Positions 17,741-25,567 of a stretch of DNA of 40,129 nucleotides are shown one piece after another. The notes under the pieces were generated by a model that saw only the letters and a program-made list of their open reading frames with translations, was not told the DNA's origin and did no database searches. Both the position numbers and the translations under genes were made by a program. Source of the stretch: an uncultured Bacteroidota bacterium. Its GTDB lineage: Bacteria; Bacteroidota; Bacteroidia; Chitinophagales; Chitinophagaceae. Each line of letters opens with the position of its first letter. The first letter of the stretch is position 1. The stretch spans positions 1 through 40,129 of the forward strand of contig CAJBRT010000031.1 of the NCBI GenBank assembly GCA_903958045.1. The letters are read 5' to 3'.

Positions 17741-18299
17741 AGATGCGACTCGGCGTAATGAGGTAGTGCAAAGGTACGTCAAATTGGTCTGTATCTGCTA
17801 TTTGCTCGATAGGATCAAAATACGAAAAACCCATGGCAATCACCCCTTCGTTGCAAGAAGCTAAAAAACGGTCGTAATAGCCTTTTCCATATCCTACTCT
17901 ATACCCTTCTGTATCAGCAACAAGTAGCGGTACAAATACCAAATCAATCGTTGATGGGTGTACCGGATTTGGTGCGTCGGGCTCTAATACCCCAAACTTA
18001 CCGGGTTTATAGACCGTGTTTTCATCTATTTGATGCGCTGTAAATTGATGCGCGTCCGGATCCATAACCGGATAGGCAATAGTAAGGCCTGGAACCATAT
18101 GACGTAGATACCCCGAAAATAAATGCGTATTGGGCTCGGCTTGATTTGGCATAGGCCAATAAGTAAGTACGGTTCTGATGGCCGAAAAATCAATTTTTTG
18201 AAACTGTATAAGCATTAAATCATCAAACTGCAAACGCGTTTTGCTGGGCAATTCTTGGCGTTTGTTTTTGTATAAATCTCTTAATGCTTGCTTGTTCAT
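17730..18299 (-). CDS. 5-formyltetrahydrofolate cyclo-ligase
   Basis: 189 residues starting MNKQALRDLYKNKRQELPSK. The enzyme converts 5-formyl-THF to 5,10-methenyl-THF with ATP, recycling a folate storage or inhibitory form. Basic residues of the N-terminus and the C-terminal motif 'YRVGYGKGYYDRFLA' (ATP and substrate binding) are diagnostic. 'VPLLVADTEGYRVGYGKG' matches the family's core strand. It lies 6 bases after rsmD and overlaps lpxK by 11 bases, so it is embedded in the leftward operon. Another folate gene, folB, is found at 22175 in a separate operon. Confidence 0.95.
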   Translation of the reverse strand: MNKQALRDLYKNKRQELPSKTRLQFDDLMLIQFQKIDFSAIRTVLTYWPMPNQAEPNTHLFSGYLRHMVPGLTIAYPVMDPDAHQFTAHQIDENTVYKPGKFGVLEPDAPNPVHPSTIDLVFVPLLVADTEGYRVGYGKGYYDRFLASCNEGVIAMGFSYFDPIEQIADTDQFDVPLHYLITPSRIYEF

Positions 18300-18305
18300 A
18301 GAGTA

Positions 18306-18845
18306 CTATGTTGCAACAAAAAATGAAAAAATAGTAGTTCCATAATTGCGCTGAAAAGAGTAGCCTTCAAAATTTTTATAATCGTTACGCGGTGTATGCT
18401 CTAACACAAAAAAACCACCTGGCTTAATGAGTTTTTTAGACACAATTATTTTAGGTAGTTCATCGATGGTGCCAAGCGCATAAGGCGGTCCAGCAAATAT
18501 AAAATCGTAAGCGGTGGTGCAACTATTTAAGTAGGCAAACACATCTAGTTTTAAAACTTGTGCGCCTTCTATTTTTAATAAAGCAATGTTTTTTTGAATA
18601 AACCCCTGCATGATGGGGTCTTTTTCGATCAGCGTTAGCTTGGCTGCTCCCCTAGAAGCAAGTTCGTAACTAATGCAACCCGTGCCGCCAAATAAATCGA
18701 GGGTTTCAATCTCATCAAAAGACATTCTACTTTGTAAAATATTAAAGAGCCCTTCTTTTGCAATATCGGTAGTGGGCCTGGTGTGTGGCATATTAGCGGG
18801 TGGACTAATGCGGCGTCCACCATATTTTCCTGAAATGATCCTCAT
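18306..18845 (-). CDS. rsmD: 16S rRNA (guanine(966)-N2)-methyltransferase, RsmD family
   Basis: 179 residues beginning 'MRIISGKYGGRRISPP', the RsmD signature, with 'RPTTDIAKEGLFNIL' next. The SAM-binding motif I is 'LDLFGGTGCISYELASRG'. Family members methylate G966 of 16S rRNA in the small subunit. Motif IV, normally (D/N)PP(Y/F), reads 'FAGPPYAL': Gly119 replaces the catalytic Asp, encoded by GGA at 18491-18489. Whether the enzyme is active therefore needs testing. The start overlaps the stop of the DUF3822 gene in an ATGA arrangement. The family assignment is firm; the activity is less so. Confidence 0.93.
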   Translation of the reverse strand: MRIISGKYGGRRISPPANMPHTRPTTDIAKEGLFNILQSRMSFDEIETLDLFGGTGCISYELASRGAAKLTLIEKDPIMQGFIQKNIALLKIEGAQVLKLDVFAYLNSCTTAYDFIFAGPPYALGTIDELPKIIVSKKLIKPGGFFVLEHTPRNDYKNFEGYSFQRNYGTTIFSFFVAT

Positions 18846-19702
18846 GCTAATGGCTTCAAAAAGGCAGTAAAAAAATGGGAAGTTTGCGCTTCAAACATGG
18901 CAGGCAATACTTTTTCTTGACGTGGCTTTTTATATTCTACCATCGGATACATTTGCTCCACACAAATAGCCGCCGCAGAACTCGCATCAATAAAGCCCAT
19001 CATATTTACTTTAATATTAGCGGCATCAATTTGGTGCGACGCATTAATATGTAAAAGATGGTAACAGATGTCTTCGGTACTGGTAAAAGAAAAGCTTTGA
19101 ATGAATTGAAGCGTACTTGACACAAACAAACTTGCAATAAAATGATTTTTATAAAACTGCAATTTGAGCATGGGTTTGTCAGAAACAGCTTCGGCATAAA
19201 GACCCGTAATATTAGGTGTATACGCATGTGATAACTGATGCAGTGGATACCTTGTATTTAAAACATCAAGTAAAGGAGTGGGTATACGGTAACAATTTAT
19301 AAGAGAGGGTGTATTTTTTATTTTCTCATGCTTTAAGGTAGCATGGATAGCAGGTCCAAATAATAATTGTAAATAATCGGTAGCTGCTTCGGTATTAAAT
19401 TTTTCGAGTGGCACAATTACGGCAGATGCACTATTGATAAACACCTGCACCGCGCTCACTGGTTTTTGCAATAAGTTAGAGGCTGCTCCTGATTCAGAAA
19501 AAATGGCAACCCAATTATTTTCTAGTGCACTTCCTCCTGTCTCCCATTCAAAAAATTCAAAAGCTTGCACTGCTTGATTCCCCATATTAATGAGTGAACA
19601 AGCAATATGATTGTTTGAAATATCAAATTGTAATAATTCGGCAGTTGATGTTAAAGGAACCGACGCTTCCCCATAAAAAGAATATGTTTTTTGAATAGCC
19701 AT
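18842..19702 (-). CDS. DUF3822 family protein
   Basis: 286 residues, no signal peptide and no membrane segment, so probably cytoplasmic. The sequence resembles the uncharacterised Bacteroidota family DUF3822, which is commonly found directly upstream of rsmD. That is the case here, with a 4-base ATGA overlap that implies translational coupling. No catalytic motif is evident to me. It is the first gene of the leftward block that runs through lpxK and rnr towards gyrA. I see only a poor -7 candidate (TATTATTG, 19733-19726 on the minus strand) ahead of it. Confidence 0.8.
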   Translation of the reverse strand: MAIQKTYSFYGEASVPLTSTAELLQFDISNNHIACSLINMGNQAVQAFEFFEWETGGSALENNWVAIFSESGAASNLLQKPVSAVQVFINSASAVIVPLEKFNTEAATDYLQLLFGPAIHATLKHEKIKNTPSLINCYRIPTPLLDVLNTRYPLHQLSHAYTPNITGLYAEAVSDKPMLKLQFYKNHFIASLFVSSTLQFIQSFSFTSTEDICYHLLHINASHQIDAANIKVNMMGFIDASSAAAICVEQMYPMVEYKKPRQEKVLPAMFEAQTSHFFTAFLKPLA

Positions 19703-19749
19703 TTGGTTAACTGCTTATTTATGTGCAATAATATAAAAAAAGAAGGTGA

Positions 19750-19778
19750 TTTGAACACACTATTATATAGTAGATTTG
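19750..19778 (+). promoter_or_regulatory. Promoter of the MATE transporter gene
   Basis: TTTG (19750-19753), a 17-base spacer, then TAGATTTG (19771-19778): a full match to the Bacteroidota TTTG/TAnnTTTG promoter, ending 8 bases before the ATG. The transcript would have a very short leader. Confidence 0.6.
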
Positions 19779-19786
19779 CAAACCCT

Positions 19787-21148
19787 ATGTCTAGCAGCCC
19801 AAACACGTCTAATTTACAGGTAAACAGCTCGCACAAGCAAATATTATCGATTGCTTTACCCATTAGCGCCTCTATTTTGGTGCCCCAAATTAATTTTATC
19901 ACCAACAATATCTTTTTGGGTGGATTGGGGCAAGAAGCATTGGGTCTAGCTGGTATCACCGGGGTCTTTTACCTCATTTTTGCCGTTATTGGCCATGGCC
20001 TCAACAATGGTTTGCAATCCCTTATTTCACGTAGAGCTGGTGAAAATAATATTGCAGAAATTGGCAATCTGTTTTCACAAGGGATTCGCATTGCACTCGC
20101 TTTTTCATTATTTGGTATTTTATTGACCTGGCTTGTAGTACCCGCACTTTTTAAATTTGCACTCCACGATCCACTTTTAGTAGATAAAGCAGTTAGCTTT
20201 TTAAATATCAGAATTGTAGGTCTTCCCTTATTATTTGTGTATCAAATGCGCAATGCATTACTAGTAGGTACCAATCAAACAAAGTACCTTATTATTGGTA
20301 CTGCCACCGAAGCGGTTACCAATATCTTTTTTGATTACGGATTTATTTATGGCAAATTTGGTTTACCCAACCTTGGTTTTAATGGTGCTGCTTATGCTTC
20401 TATTATTTCAGAATGTGCAGGCCTTGCTGTTTTGTTTGTGCTCATTCACGTAAAAGGAATTAGCAAACAGTTTCAACTATTTAAGTATTGGGCTTTTGAT
20501 TGGATCAATATCAAACTTATTTTAAAGATTTCTAGTCCAATCATTTTACAATATGCCATCAGTATTATTAGCTGGGAGTTCTTTTATATTTTAATTGAAC
20601 ACCATGGTGCCAGGGATTTGGCCGTTTCTAATACCATGCGTAATATTTTTGGATTCTTTGGCTGTTTTACTTGGGCCTTTGGTGCCACTGCCAATAGTAT
20701 GGTGAGTAATTTAATGGGACAAAATTTAAATGATCAGGTGCCCCTAGTAATCAACCGCATTATGATGTGGAGTGCTGGCATGGCTATTTTTGTGTGCATC
20801 CTTTTAAATATTTTTCCAACGCAAGTTCTTTCTATTTATGGTCAAGGGCCTGCATTTATTGAAGCAGGTATTCCGGTACTTCGCATTGTTTCGATGGCAC
20901 TGGTGCTCATGTCAGTTTCGGTGGTATGGCTTAATTCAGTTACTGGAACGGGTAATACCCGCGTTAATTTATACAGCGAGTTTGCAGCCATTATTTTATA
21001 CTGCAGCTACGTCTATATTGTTTTAGAGTACATGAAACTTCCCATTGAATGGGGATGGTTGAGTGAAGTAATATACTGGGTAACCCTGTTTATCCCTTCC
21101 TTTATTTATATGAAAAGTGGCAGGTGGAGAAAACTAGCCAAGTACTAA
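19787..21148 (+). CDS. MATE family efflux transporter
   Basis: 453 residues from ATG 19787 (MSSSPNTSNLQVNSSHKQIL). The upstream in-frame ATG at 19691 is rejected because the promoter lies downstream of it. About twelve hydrophobic helices are arranged in two halves, each with the MATE pattern: 'LSIALPISASILVPQINFITNNIFLGGLG' region in the first and 'ILKISSPIILQYAISIISW' in the second. The family exchanges Na+ or H+ for drugs, organic cations or metabolites across the inner membrane; the substrate is unknown. It is transcribed alone, and its 3' end overlaps the convergent acyl-CoA-binding protein gene by 15 bases. Confidence 0.92.
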   Translation: MSSSPNTSNLQVNSSHKQILSIALPISASILVPQINFITNNIFLGGLGQEALGLAGITGVFYLIFAVIGHGLNNGLQSLISRRAGENNIAEIGNLFSQGIRIALAFSLFGILLTWLVVPALFKFALHDPLLVDKAVSFLNIRIVGLPLLFVYQMRNALLVGTNQTKYLIIGTATEAVTNIFFDYGFIYGKFGLPNLGFNGAAYASIISECAGLAVLFVLIHVKGISKQFQLFKYWAFDWINIKLILKISSPIILQYAISIISWEFFYILIEHHGARDLAVSNTMRNIFGFFGCFTWAFGATANSMVSNLMGQNLNDQVPLVINRIMMWSAGMAIFVCILLNIFPTQVLSIYGQGPAFIEAGIPVLRIVSMALVLMSVSVVWLNSVTGTGNTRVNLYSEFAAIILYCSYVYIVLEYMKLPIEWGWLSEVIYWVTLFIPSFIYMKSGRWRKLAKY

Positions 21149-21397
21149 TTTGTCTACTAGTTCGATGTATGCCCTCATCGCATCTTCTTTGGACATACCC
21201 GCTAATTTTTGCCAAGCATTAAATTTAAACGTAGCAACAAAATCAAAGGCATTTTCTGGCTTGTTAGCATCTGTAGCATCACCAATAGACCCTTGCTTAT
21301 ATAAAGAATACAAAGAAAGTAGTGTTTCGTTATCAGGCTTTTCTGTTAAGGTTTTCGTTTTTGCAAATGCAGCTTCAAATTGTTCGTGTAGTTCCAT
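21134..21397 (-). CDS. Acyl-CoA-binding protein
   Basis: 87 residues, exactly the size of the four-helix ACBP fold. Visible family motifs are 'LLSLYSLYKQGSIGDA' (the YxLYKQ helix that grips the CoA head group) and 'KFNAWQKLAGMSKEDAMRAY' (K-x-x-A-W). It binds medium- and long-chain acyl-CoA esters and buffers or delivers them in the cytoplasm. ACBPs are ubiquitous in eukaryotes and patchy in bacteria but do occur in Bacteroidota. It is the last gene of the trxB - folB - TPR - ACBP operon, 10 bases after the TPR gene, and overlaps the convergent MATE gene. Confidence 0.94.
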   Translation of the reverse strand: MELHEQFEAAFAKTKTLTEKPDNETLLSLYSLYKQGSIGDATDANKPENAFDFVATFKFNAWQKLAGMSKEDAMRAYIELVDKLVLG

Positions 21398-21407
21398 GTT
21401 TGTTGAT

Positions 21408-22172
21408 TTATTGAGCAGCTGCTAGCATTTTTGCACCCGCTGCTTTTAGTGAAATATCTTCTGTTTTTCTGGTGGGAAGTTTGACCATTTTAGTAAGCAC
21501 TTCTATCACTTTTGTTGGCTGATGCAACTGATCGTAAATTTTTGCAAGCTCTAAATAGGTATTTACAAAATAAGGATCCTGGGTTCTTGCTTTTTCCAAA
21601 TATAAAACGGCACTATCGATGCTTCCTTCTGGTAATCCACCATACATGAGCTTAACGGCCGCTTTTTTTACAAGGTTTAAATTGGCCATTTCCATATGCC
21701 ATTTTCCTAGGGTAAAATTTGCTTTGGCATGACCCGGATGAATGGCAAGTGCTTCGTCTGCGTAAATTTTTGAATTACGTACGCACTCAATTAGTTTTTT
21801 ATTGTCTGGTTGAATTTCAGAAAGTTTTGCCTGCGTTAAAGCCATTACATAAGCGGCTTCTGCATTTTTTGGATTGGCACTATACGCCCTTACTGCATAA
21901 GCACCCGCCGATGATAAAAACAATTGTTTTGACTTTGTATCTTTTTCGTTGAAGCCTGCGAGCATGGTAGAAAGTTCCGCAGCTTTAACAAGCGCGTTTA
22001 TATTGGTTGGCTCCTGACTTAAAACGAGTTTGTATTTTTCTAATGCTTCAATTTCTTTTTGAGCGCGTTCTAGTTGTAGGCCTTCCTTTAATATGGTTGC
22101 AATATCCTGTGCTTGAGCAAAATTTAAACATGCACCAACACATACGGCTAAAAAAAAGATTATCTTTTTCAT
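21408..22172 (-). CDS. Exported TPR-containing protein
   Basis: 254 residues with a signal peptide (MKKIIFFLAVCVGACLNFAQAQ). The mature region consists of TPR-like repeats: 'IEALEKYKLVLSQEPTNINAL', 'YADEALAIHPGHAKANFTLG' and 'AVLYLEKARTQDPYFVNTYLE'. The layout resembles the RMDN (regulator of microtubule dynamics)-like TPR family seen in Bacteroidota, but that similarity is from memory and does not define a function. A cysteine in the signal (VGACLNF) could be read as a weak lipobox, but AQA-Q suits signal peptidase I better. It sits between folB (2 bases) and ACBP (10 bases). Confidence 0.82.
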   Translation of the reverse strand: MKKIIFFLAVCVGACLNFAQAQDIATILKEGLQLERAQKEIEALEKYKLVLSQEPTNINALVKAAELSTMLAGFNEKDTKSKQLFLSSAGAYAVRAYSANPKNAEAAYVMALTQAKLSEIQPDNKKLIECVRNSKIYADEALAIHPGHAKANFTLGKWHMEMANLNLVKKAAVKLMYGGLPEGSIDSAVLYLEKARTQDPYFVNTYLELAKIYDQLHQPTKVIEVLTKMVKLPTRKTEDISLKAAGAKMLAAAQ

Positions 22173-22174
22173 GG

Positions 22175-22540
22175 CTACAAATCTTTACGGTTTAAAGTTA
22201 AGCCCACCGCGACAGAACCTACCATACCTGAAATAGGTGGTACCATTTTTTGAATATGAATAGAAATTTCCTGTGCAGTAGAAAACTGCTTAAAAACAGC
22301 TAAGGTAAAATTAGCCGCAACGGTTTCAAGTAGTGGTGTTGCCTCCTGCATTTGATGTTGCAAAATAGAAAACACCGCGCCATAATCGATGGTATCTGCT
22401 AATTGTGTGATGGGAAAACGACTAGGTTCATAAACAACCGTTACGTTGATTTTGAACGTATTACCAACTAATTTTTCTTCTTCAAATAACCCATGATACC
22501 CATGTAATAAAATATCAACTAAATGTATGGTTTGGGTCAT
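22175..22540 (-). CDS. folB: Dihydroneopterin aldolase
   Basis: 121 residues, the standard FolB length. 'LHGYHGLFEEEKLVGNTFKIN' includes the conserved Tyr/Glu substrate-binding residues near the N-terminus, and 'IQKMVPPISG' carries the catalytic Lys. It cleaves dihydroneopterin to 6-hydroxymethyl-dihydropterin in folate synthesis. It lies 9 bases after trxB and 2 bases before the TPR gene, in one operon. folK and folP are not in the window. Confidence 0.95.
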   Translation of the reverse strand: MTQTIHLVDILLHGYHGLFEEEKLVGNTFKINVTVVYEPSRFPITQLADTIDYGAVFSILQHQMQEATPLLETVAANFTLAVFKQFSTAQEISIHIQKMVPPISGMVGSVAVGLTLNRKDL

Positions 22541-22549
22541 AAAAATAAA

Positions 22550-23497
22550 TTAAGCCAAGCCTTCTGCTGTTAAATAACGTTCTGCATCCAGTGCTGCCAT
22601 ACATCCGCTACCCGCTGCTGTAACTGCTTGTCTGTAATTTTTATCTTGCACATCACCTGCGGCAAAAACACCCGGAACATTTGTTTTGGTGGTACCCGGA
22701 ATGGTTGTGATATATCCGGTTTCATCCATTTCGATGAAGTCCTTAAATATTTTGCTATTAGGCTCGTGACCAATGGCAACAAAAAATCCAGAGATAGGAA
22801 TTTCTTGAGTGTTACCTGTTTTATTATTTTTAATACGCACGGCTTCTACTTTTTGTGCGCCTAAAATTTCGTCGGTATCAGTGTTCCAGTATACTTTAAT
22901 ATTTGGCGTATTTAGTACACGGTCTTGCATTACTTTACTTGCACGCATTTGTTCTTTTCTAACAAACATGTGAACGGTCGTACATAGTTTAGATAAATAC
23001 ACCGCTTCTTCAGCGGCAGTATCACCAGCACCTACAATGGCTACTTCTTTTCCTTTAAAGAAAAATCCATCACACACGGCGCATGCACTCACACCAAAAC
23101 CATTTAAGCGCTGTTCGCTTTCGATGCCTAACCATTTTGCAGAAGCACCGGTAGAAATAATAACCGTGTCTGCTGCAATCCATTTTTCTTCATCAATTTC
23201 TACTAGAAAAGGACGTTTGCTAAAATCTACTTTGGTAGCCATGCCATATCGGATGTCAGCACCCATACGCTTTGCTTGTGATTCAAAGTGCACCATCATT
23301 TCTGGGCCTTGAATACCATCTGGATAACCCGGATAATTTTCAACTTCGGTGGTAATGGTTAATTGACCACCCGGTTGAATACCTTGGTATAAAACAGGTT
23401 TCATATTGGCACGTGCCGCATAAATGGCAGCTGTGTAACCAGCAGGGCCAGAACCAACAATAAGTACGTGAACTTTTTCTGAAATTTCTTGAGACAT
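22550..23497 (-). CDS. trxB: Thioredoxin-disulfide reductase
   Basis: 315 residues, low-molecular-weight bacterial type. FAD-binding motif 'VLIVGSGPAGYTAAIYAARA' near residue 10; redox-active CxxC in 'ACAVCDGFFF' (Cys139 and Cys142); NADPH-binding 'VAIVGAGDTAAEEA'; C-terminal FAD contact 'GVFAAGDVQDKNYRQAVTAAGSG'-type block. It reduces thioredoxin with NADPH in the cytoplasm. The gene starts 18 bases after the rpoD terminator stem, with no separate TAnnTTTG element seen, so it may depend on partial read-through from rpoD. Confidence 0.97.
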   Translation of the reverse strand: MSQEISEKVHVLIVGSGPAGYTAAIYAARANMKPVLYQGIQPGGQLTITTEVENYPGYPDGIQGPEMMVHFESQAKRMGADIRYGMATKVDFSKRPFLVEIDEEKWIAADTVIISTGASAKWLGIESEQRLNGFGVSACAVCDGFFFKGKEVAIVGAGDTAAEEAVYLSKLCTTVHMFVRKEQMRASKVMQDRVLNTPNIKVYWNTDTDEILGAQKVEAVRIKNNKTGNTQEIPISGFFVAIGHEPNSKIFKDFIEMDETGYITTIPGTTKTNVPGVFAAGDVQDKNYRQAVTAAGSGCMAALDAERYLTAEGLA

Positions 23498-23514
23498 ATA
23501 GTTATATTTTACAA

Positions 23515-23549
23515 AAAAGCCCCAACAAAAATATCTTGCAGGGGCTTTT
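23515..23549 (-). terminator. Intrinsic terminator after rpoD
   Basis: A perfect 9-bp stem (23515-23523 AAAAGCCCC with 23541-23549 GGGGCTTTT) and a 17-base loop are followed on the minus strand by T residues. It separates rpoD from trxB and may also stop transcription in the other direction. Confidence 0.75.
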
Positions 23550-23565
23550 CATTGATCATTTTTTA

Positions 23566-24423
23566 TTAGCCCAAATAAGCTTTTAAGGCGTTGCTATAAC
23601 GTGCTTTTTGCAAACGTTTAATGGCGCGCTCTTTAATTTGTCTGATACGTTCTTTAGTTAAATCATATTTCATGCCAATTTGCTCAATGGTAACACCATT
23701 TTCGCCATCTAAACCAAAATATGCATTTACAATTTCTGCCTCACGAGGACTCAACGATTTTAAAACGCGTTTGATTTCTTCACGAAGTGAATCTTTCATA
23801 ACGTCTTCATCGGTGTCATCAGAACCTTCCAATAAATCACCCATTGCTACATCTTCTGCTTCGTGCACTGGTGCATCTAGTGAAGTGTGACGTGTATTGG
23901 ATTGGAAAATATTGTTGATTTCAGTTTCAGACATTTCTAAAATTTCTGCTAACTCCTCGGTAGAAGGCTCACGCTCATGCTCCTGCTCAAAAGCCATATA
24001 GGCTTTGTTGGCTTTATTGTAGGTACCAATTTTGTTTTGAGGTAAACGCACCAAACGACCTTGCTCTGCTAATGCTTGCAAAATAGATTGACGAATCCAC
24101 CACACCGCATAAGAAATGAATTTGAAACCTTTTGTTTCATCAAAACGTTGCGCTGCTTTTATAAGACCTAGATTTCCTTCATTGATTAAATCAGATAAAG
24201 ACAAACCTTGGTGTTGGTATTGTTTAGCAACCGAAACCACGAAACGTAAATTGGCTTGCACCAATTTGTCAAGTGCACGTTGATCCCCCATTTTAATGCG
24301 TTGCGCCAAAGTCGTTTCCTCTTCTGGAGTAATCATTGAAATTTTAGAAATTTCTTGAAGGTATTTTTCAACTGCTTGTGAGTCACGGTTGGTAATCTGT
24401 GTAGCGATTTTGAGCTGCCTCAT
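23566..24423 (-). CDS. rpoD: Primary RNA polymerase sigma factor (sigma-70, short Bacteroidota type)
   Basis: 285 residues starting 'MRQLKIATQITNRDS', the invariant N-terminus of the Bacteroidota housekeeping sigma factor. Region 1.1 is absent, which is normal for this phylum. Visible parts are region 1.2 ('AVEKYLQEISKISMITPEEE'), region 2 ('DLINEGNLGLIKAAQRFD', 'FKFISYAVWWIRQSILQAL'), region 3 and region 4.2 ('GVTIEQIGMKYDLTKERIRQ'). It directs RNA polymerase to promoters of the TTG/TAnnTTTG type, several of which can be recognised in this window. A -7-like element lies about 42 bases upstream and a strong terminator follows the gene. Confidence 0.97.
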   Translation of the reverse strand: MRQLKIATQITNRDSQAVEKYLQEISKISMITPEEETTLAQRIKMGDQRALDKLVQANLRFVVSVAKQYQHQGLSLSDLINEGNLGLIKAAQRFDETKGFKFISYAVWWIRQSILQALAEQGRLVRLPQNKIGTYNKANKAYMAFEQEHEREPSTEELAEILEMSETEINNIFQSNTRHTSLDAPVHEAEDVAMGDLLEGSDDTDEDVMKDSLREEIKRVLKSLSPREAEIVNAYFGLDGENGVTIEQIGMKYDLTKERIRQIKERAIKRLQKARYSNALKAYLG

Positions 24424-24464
24424 GCTGTCTTACAATTAGTTCTTTGAATAGCTTATAAAGTGGG

Positions 24465-24472
24465 CGAAGATA
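24465..24472 (-). promoter_or_regulatory. -7-like element (TATCTTCG) of rpoD
   Basis: The minus strand reads TATCTTCG, one mismatch from TAnnTTTG, 41 bases before the rpoD ATG. A TATCTTCG also points the other way at 24529-24536, so the gap looks like a divergent promoter pair. Confidence 0.4.
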
Positions 24473-24528
24473 CAAAATTGCCCTACAAAAACCGCATAAA
24501 ATGTCGATTTTATTACGATTTGGAATCT

Positions 24529-24536
24529 TATCTTCG
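24529..24536 (+). promoter_or_regulatory. -7-like element (TATCTTCG) of the threonine aldolase gene
   Basis: TATCTTCG ends 5 bases before the ATG at 24542, again predicting a near-leaderless transcript. No TTG lies at the preferred spacing. Confidence 0.35.
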
Positions 24537-24541
24537 CAGCC

Positions 24542-25555
24542 ATGATAGACTTTAGGTCCGATACTGTAACAAAACCTAGCCCCAAAATGTTGGCTGCCAT
24601 GTCCAGTGCGCCCGTGGGTGACGATGTTTTTGGCGAAGATCCTACCGTAAATGCCCTCGAAAAAATGGCTGCTACCCTCTTTGGAATGGAAGCTGCCCTC
24701 TTTTGTCCGAGCGGCACGATGACCAATCAGTTAGCCATTAAATGTCATACAAACGCCGGTGACGAGGTTATTTGCGACGAGCTTTCTCATATTTACCAGT
24801 ACGAAGGCGGTGGCATCGCGTTTAATTCAGGTGCCTCTGTGCGGTTATTAAAGGGCGACAGAGGTAGAATTACCGCCAGCCAAGTGGCCATGTCTATTAA
24901 TCCAGACGACATTCACAAGCCTCCTACTACCCTTGTCTCACTCGAAAATACGGTTAACCGTGCAGGTGGAAGTATTTATCAAATAACTGATATTAAACCT
25001 ATTAGAGAGGTTTGTTCAACTAAAAATTTAGCACTTCACTTAGATGGTGCTAGGCTTTTTAATGCCCTTGTCGCTACCGGAGAAACTGCCATTAGCTATG
25101 GTGAGACATTTGACAGTATTAGTATATGCCTTAGCAAGGGCCTGGGTGCCCCCATTGGAAGTTTGCTACTCGGGAACGCCCCCTTTATAAAAAAAGCCAA
25201 GCGTTTTAGAAAAGTATTTGGAGGTGGTATGCGCCAAGCTGGCTTTATAGCGGCCGCTGGCATATATGCCCTAGAAAATAATATTGATCGTTTAGCCCAG
25301 GATCATACACATGCCAAGCAATTAGCAGCTGCCCTATCTGAACTAGATTTTGTAGGAGAAATACTCCCGGTAGAAACCAATATCATCATATTTGAAGTGA
25401 AAGGCCGCTTCACCGCCCCAGAACTTATTAAGATATTGCAACCATTTAACATTTTTGCCTTTACGGTGTCGGAACACCAAATTAGATTTGTACTCCATTT
25501 AGATATTACCCCAGCTATGGTAGAAGAAACGATAGCTGTATTACATAAATTATAG
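24542..25555 (+). CDS. Low-specificity L-threonine aldolase
   Basis: 337 residues starting '[17 protein letters not shown]', the typical N-terminus of fold-type I threonine aldolases. It cleaves L-threonine or L-allo-threonine to glycine and acetaldehyde using PLP. The PLP lysine is in '[13 protein letters not shown]' (Lys199); '[10 protein letters not shown]' carries the Asp (168) and Arg that hold the cofactor, and His83 ('[12 protein letters not shown]') is the stacking/catalytic histidine. Length is normal. It lies 12 bases upstream of pgi on the same strand and is probably co-transcribed, although the two enzymes have no direct pathway link. Confidence 0.95.
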   Translation: MIDFRSDTVTKPSPKMLAAMSSAPVGDDVFGEDPTVNALEKMAATLFGMEAALFCPSGTMTNQLAIKCHTNAGDEVICDELSHIYQYEGGGIAFNSGASVRLLKGDRGRITASQVAMSINPDDIHKPPTTLVSLENTVNRAGGSIYQITDIKPIREVCSTKNLALHLDGARLFNALVATGETAISYGETFDSISICLSKGLGAPIGSLLLGNAPFIKKAKRFRKVFGGGMRQAGFIAAAGIYALENNIDRLAQDHTHAKQLAAALSELDFVGEILPVETNIIIFEVKGRFTAPELIKILQPFNIFAFTVSEHQIRFVLHLDITPAMVEETIAVLHKL

Positions 25556-25567
25556 AATTGAAGCGTT

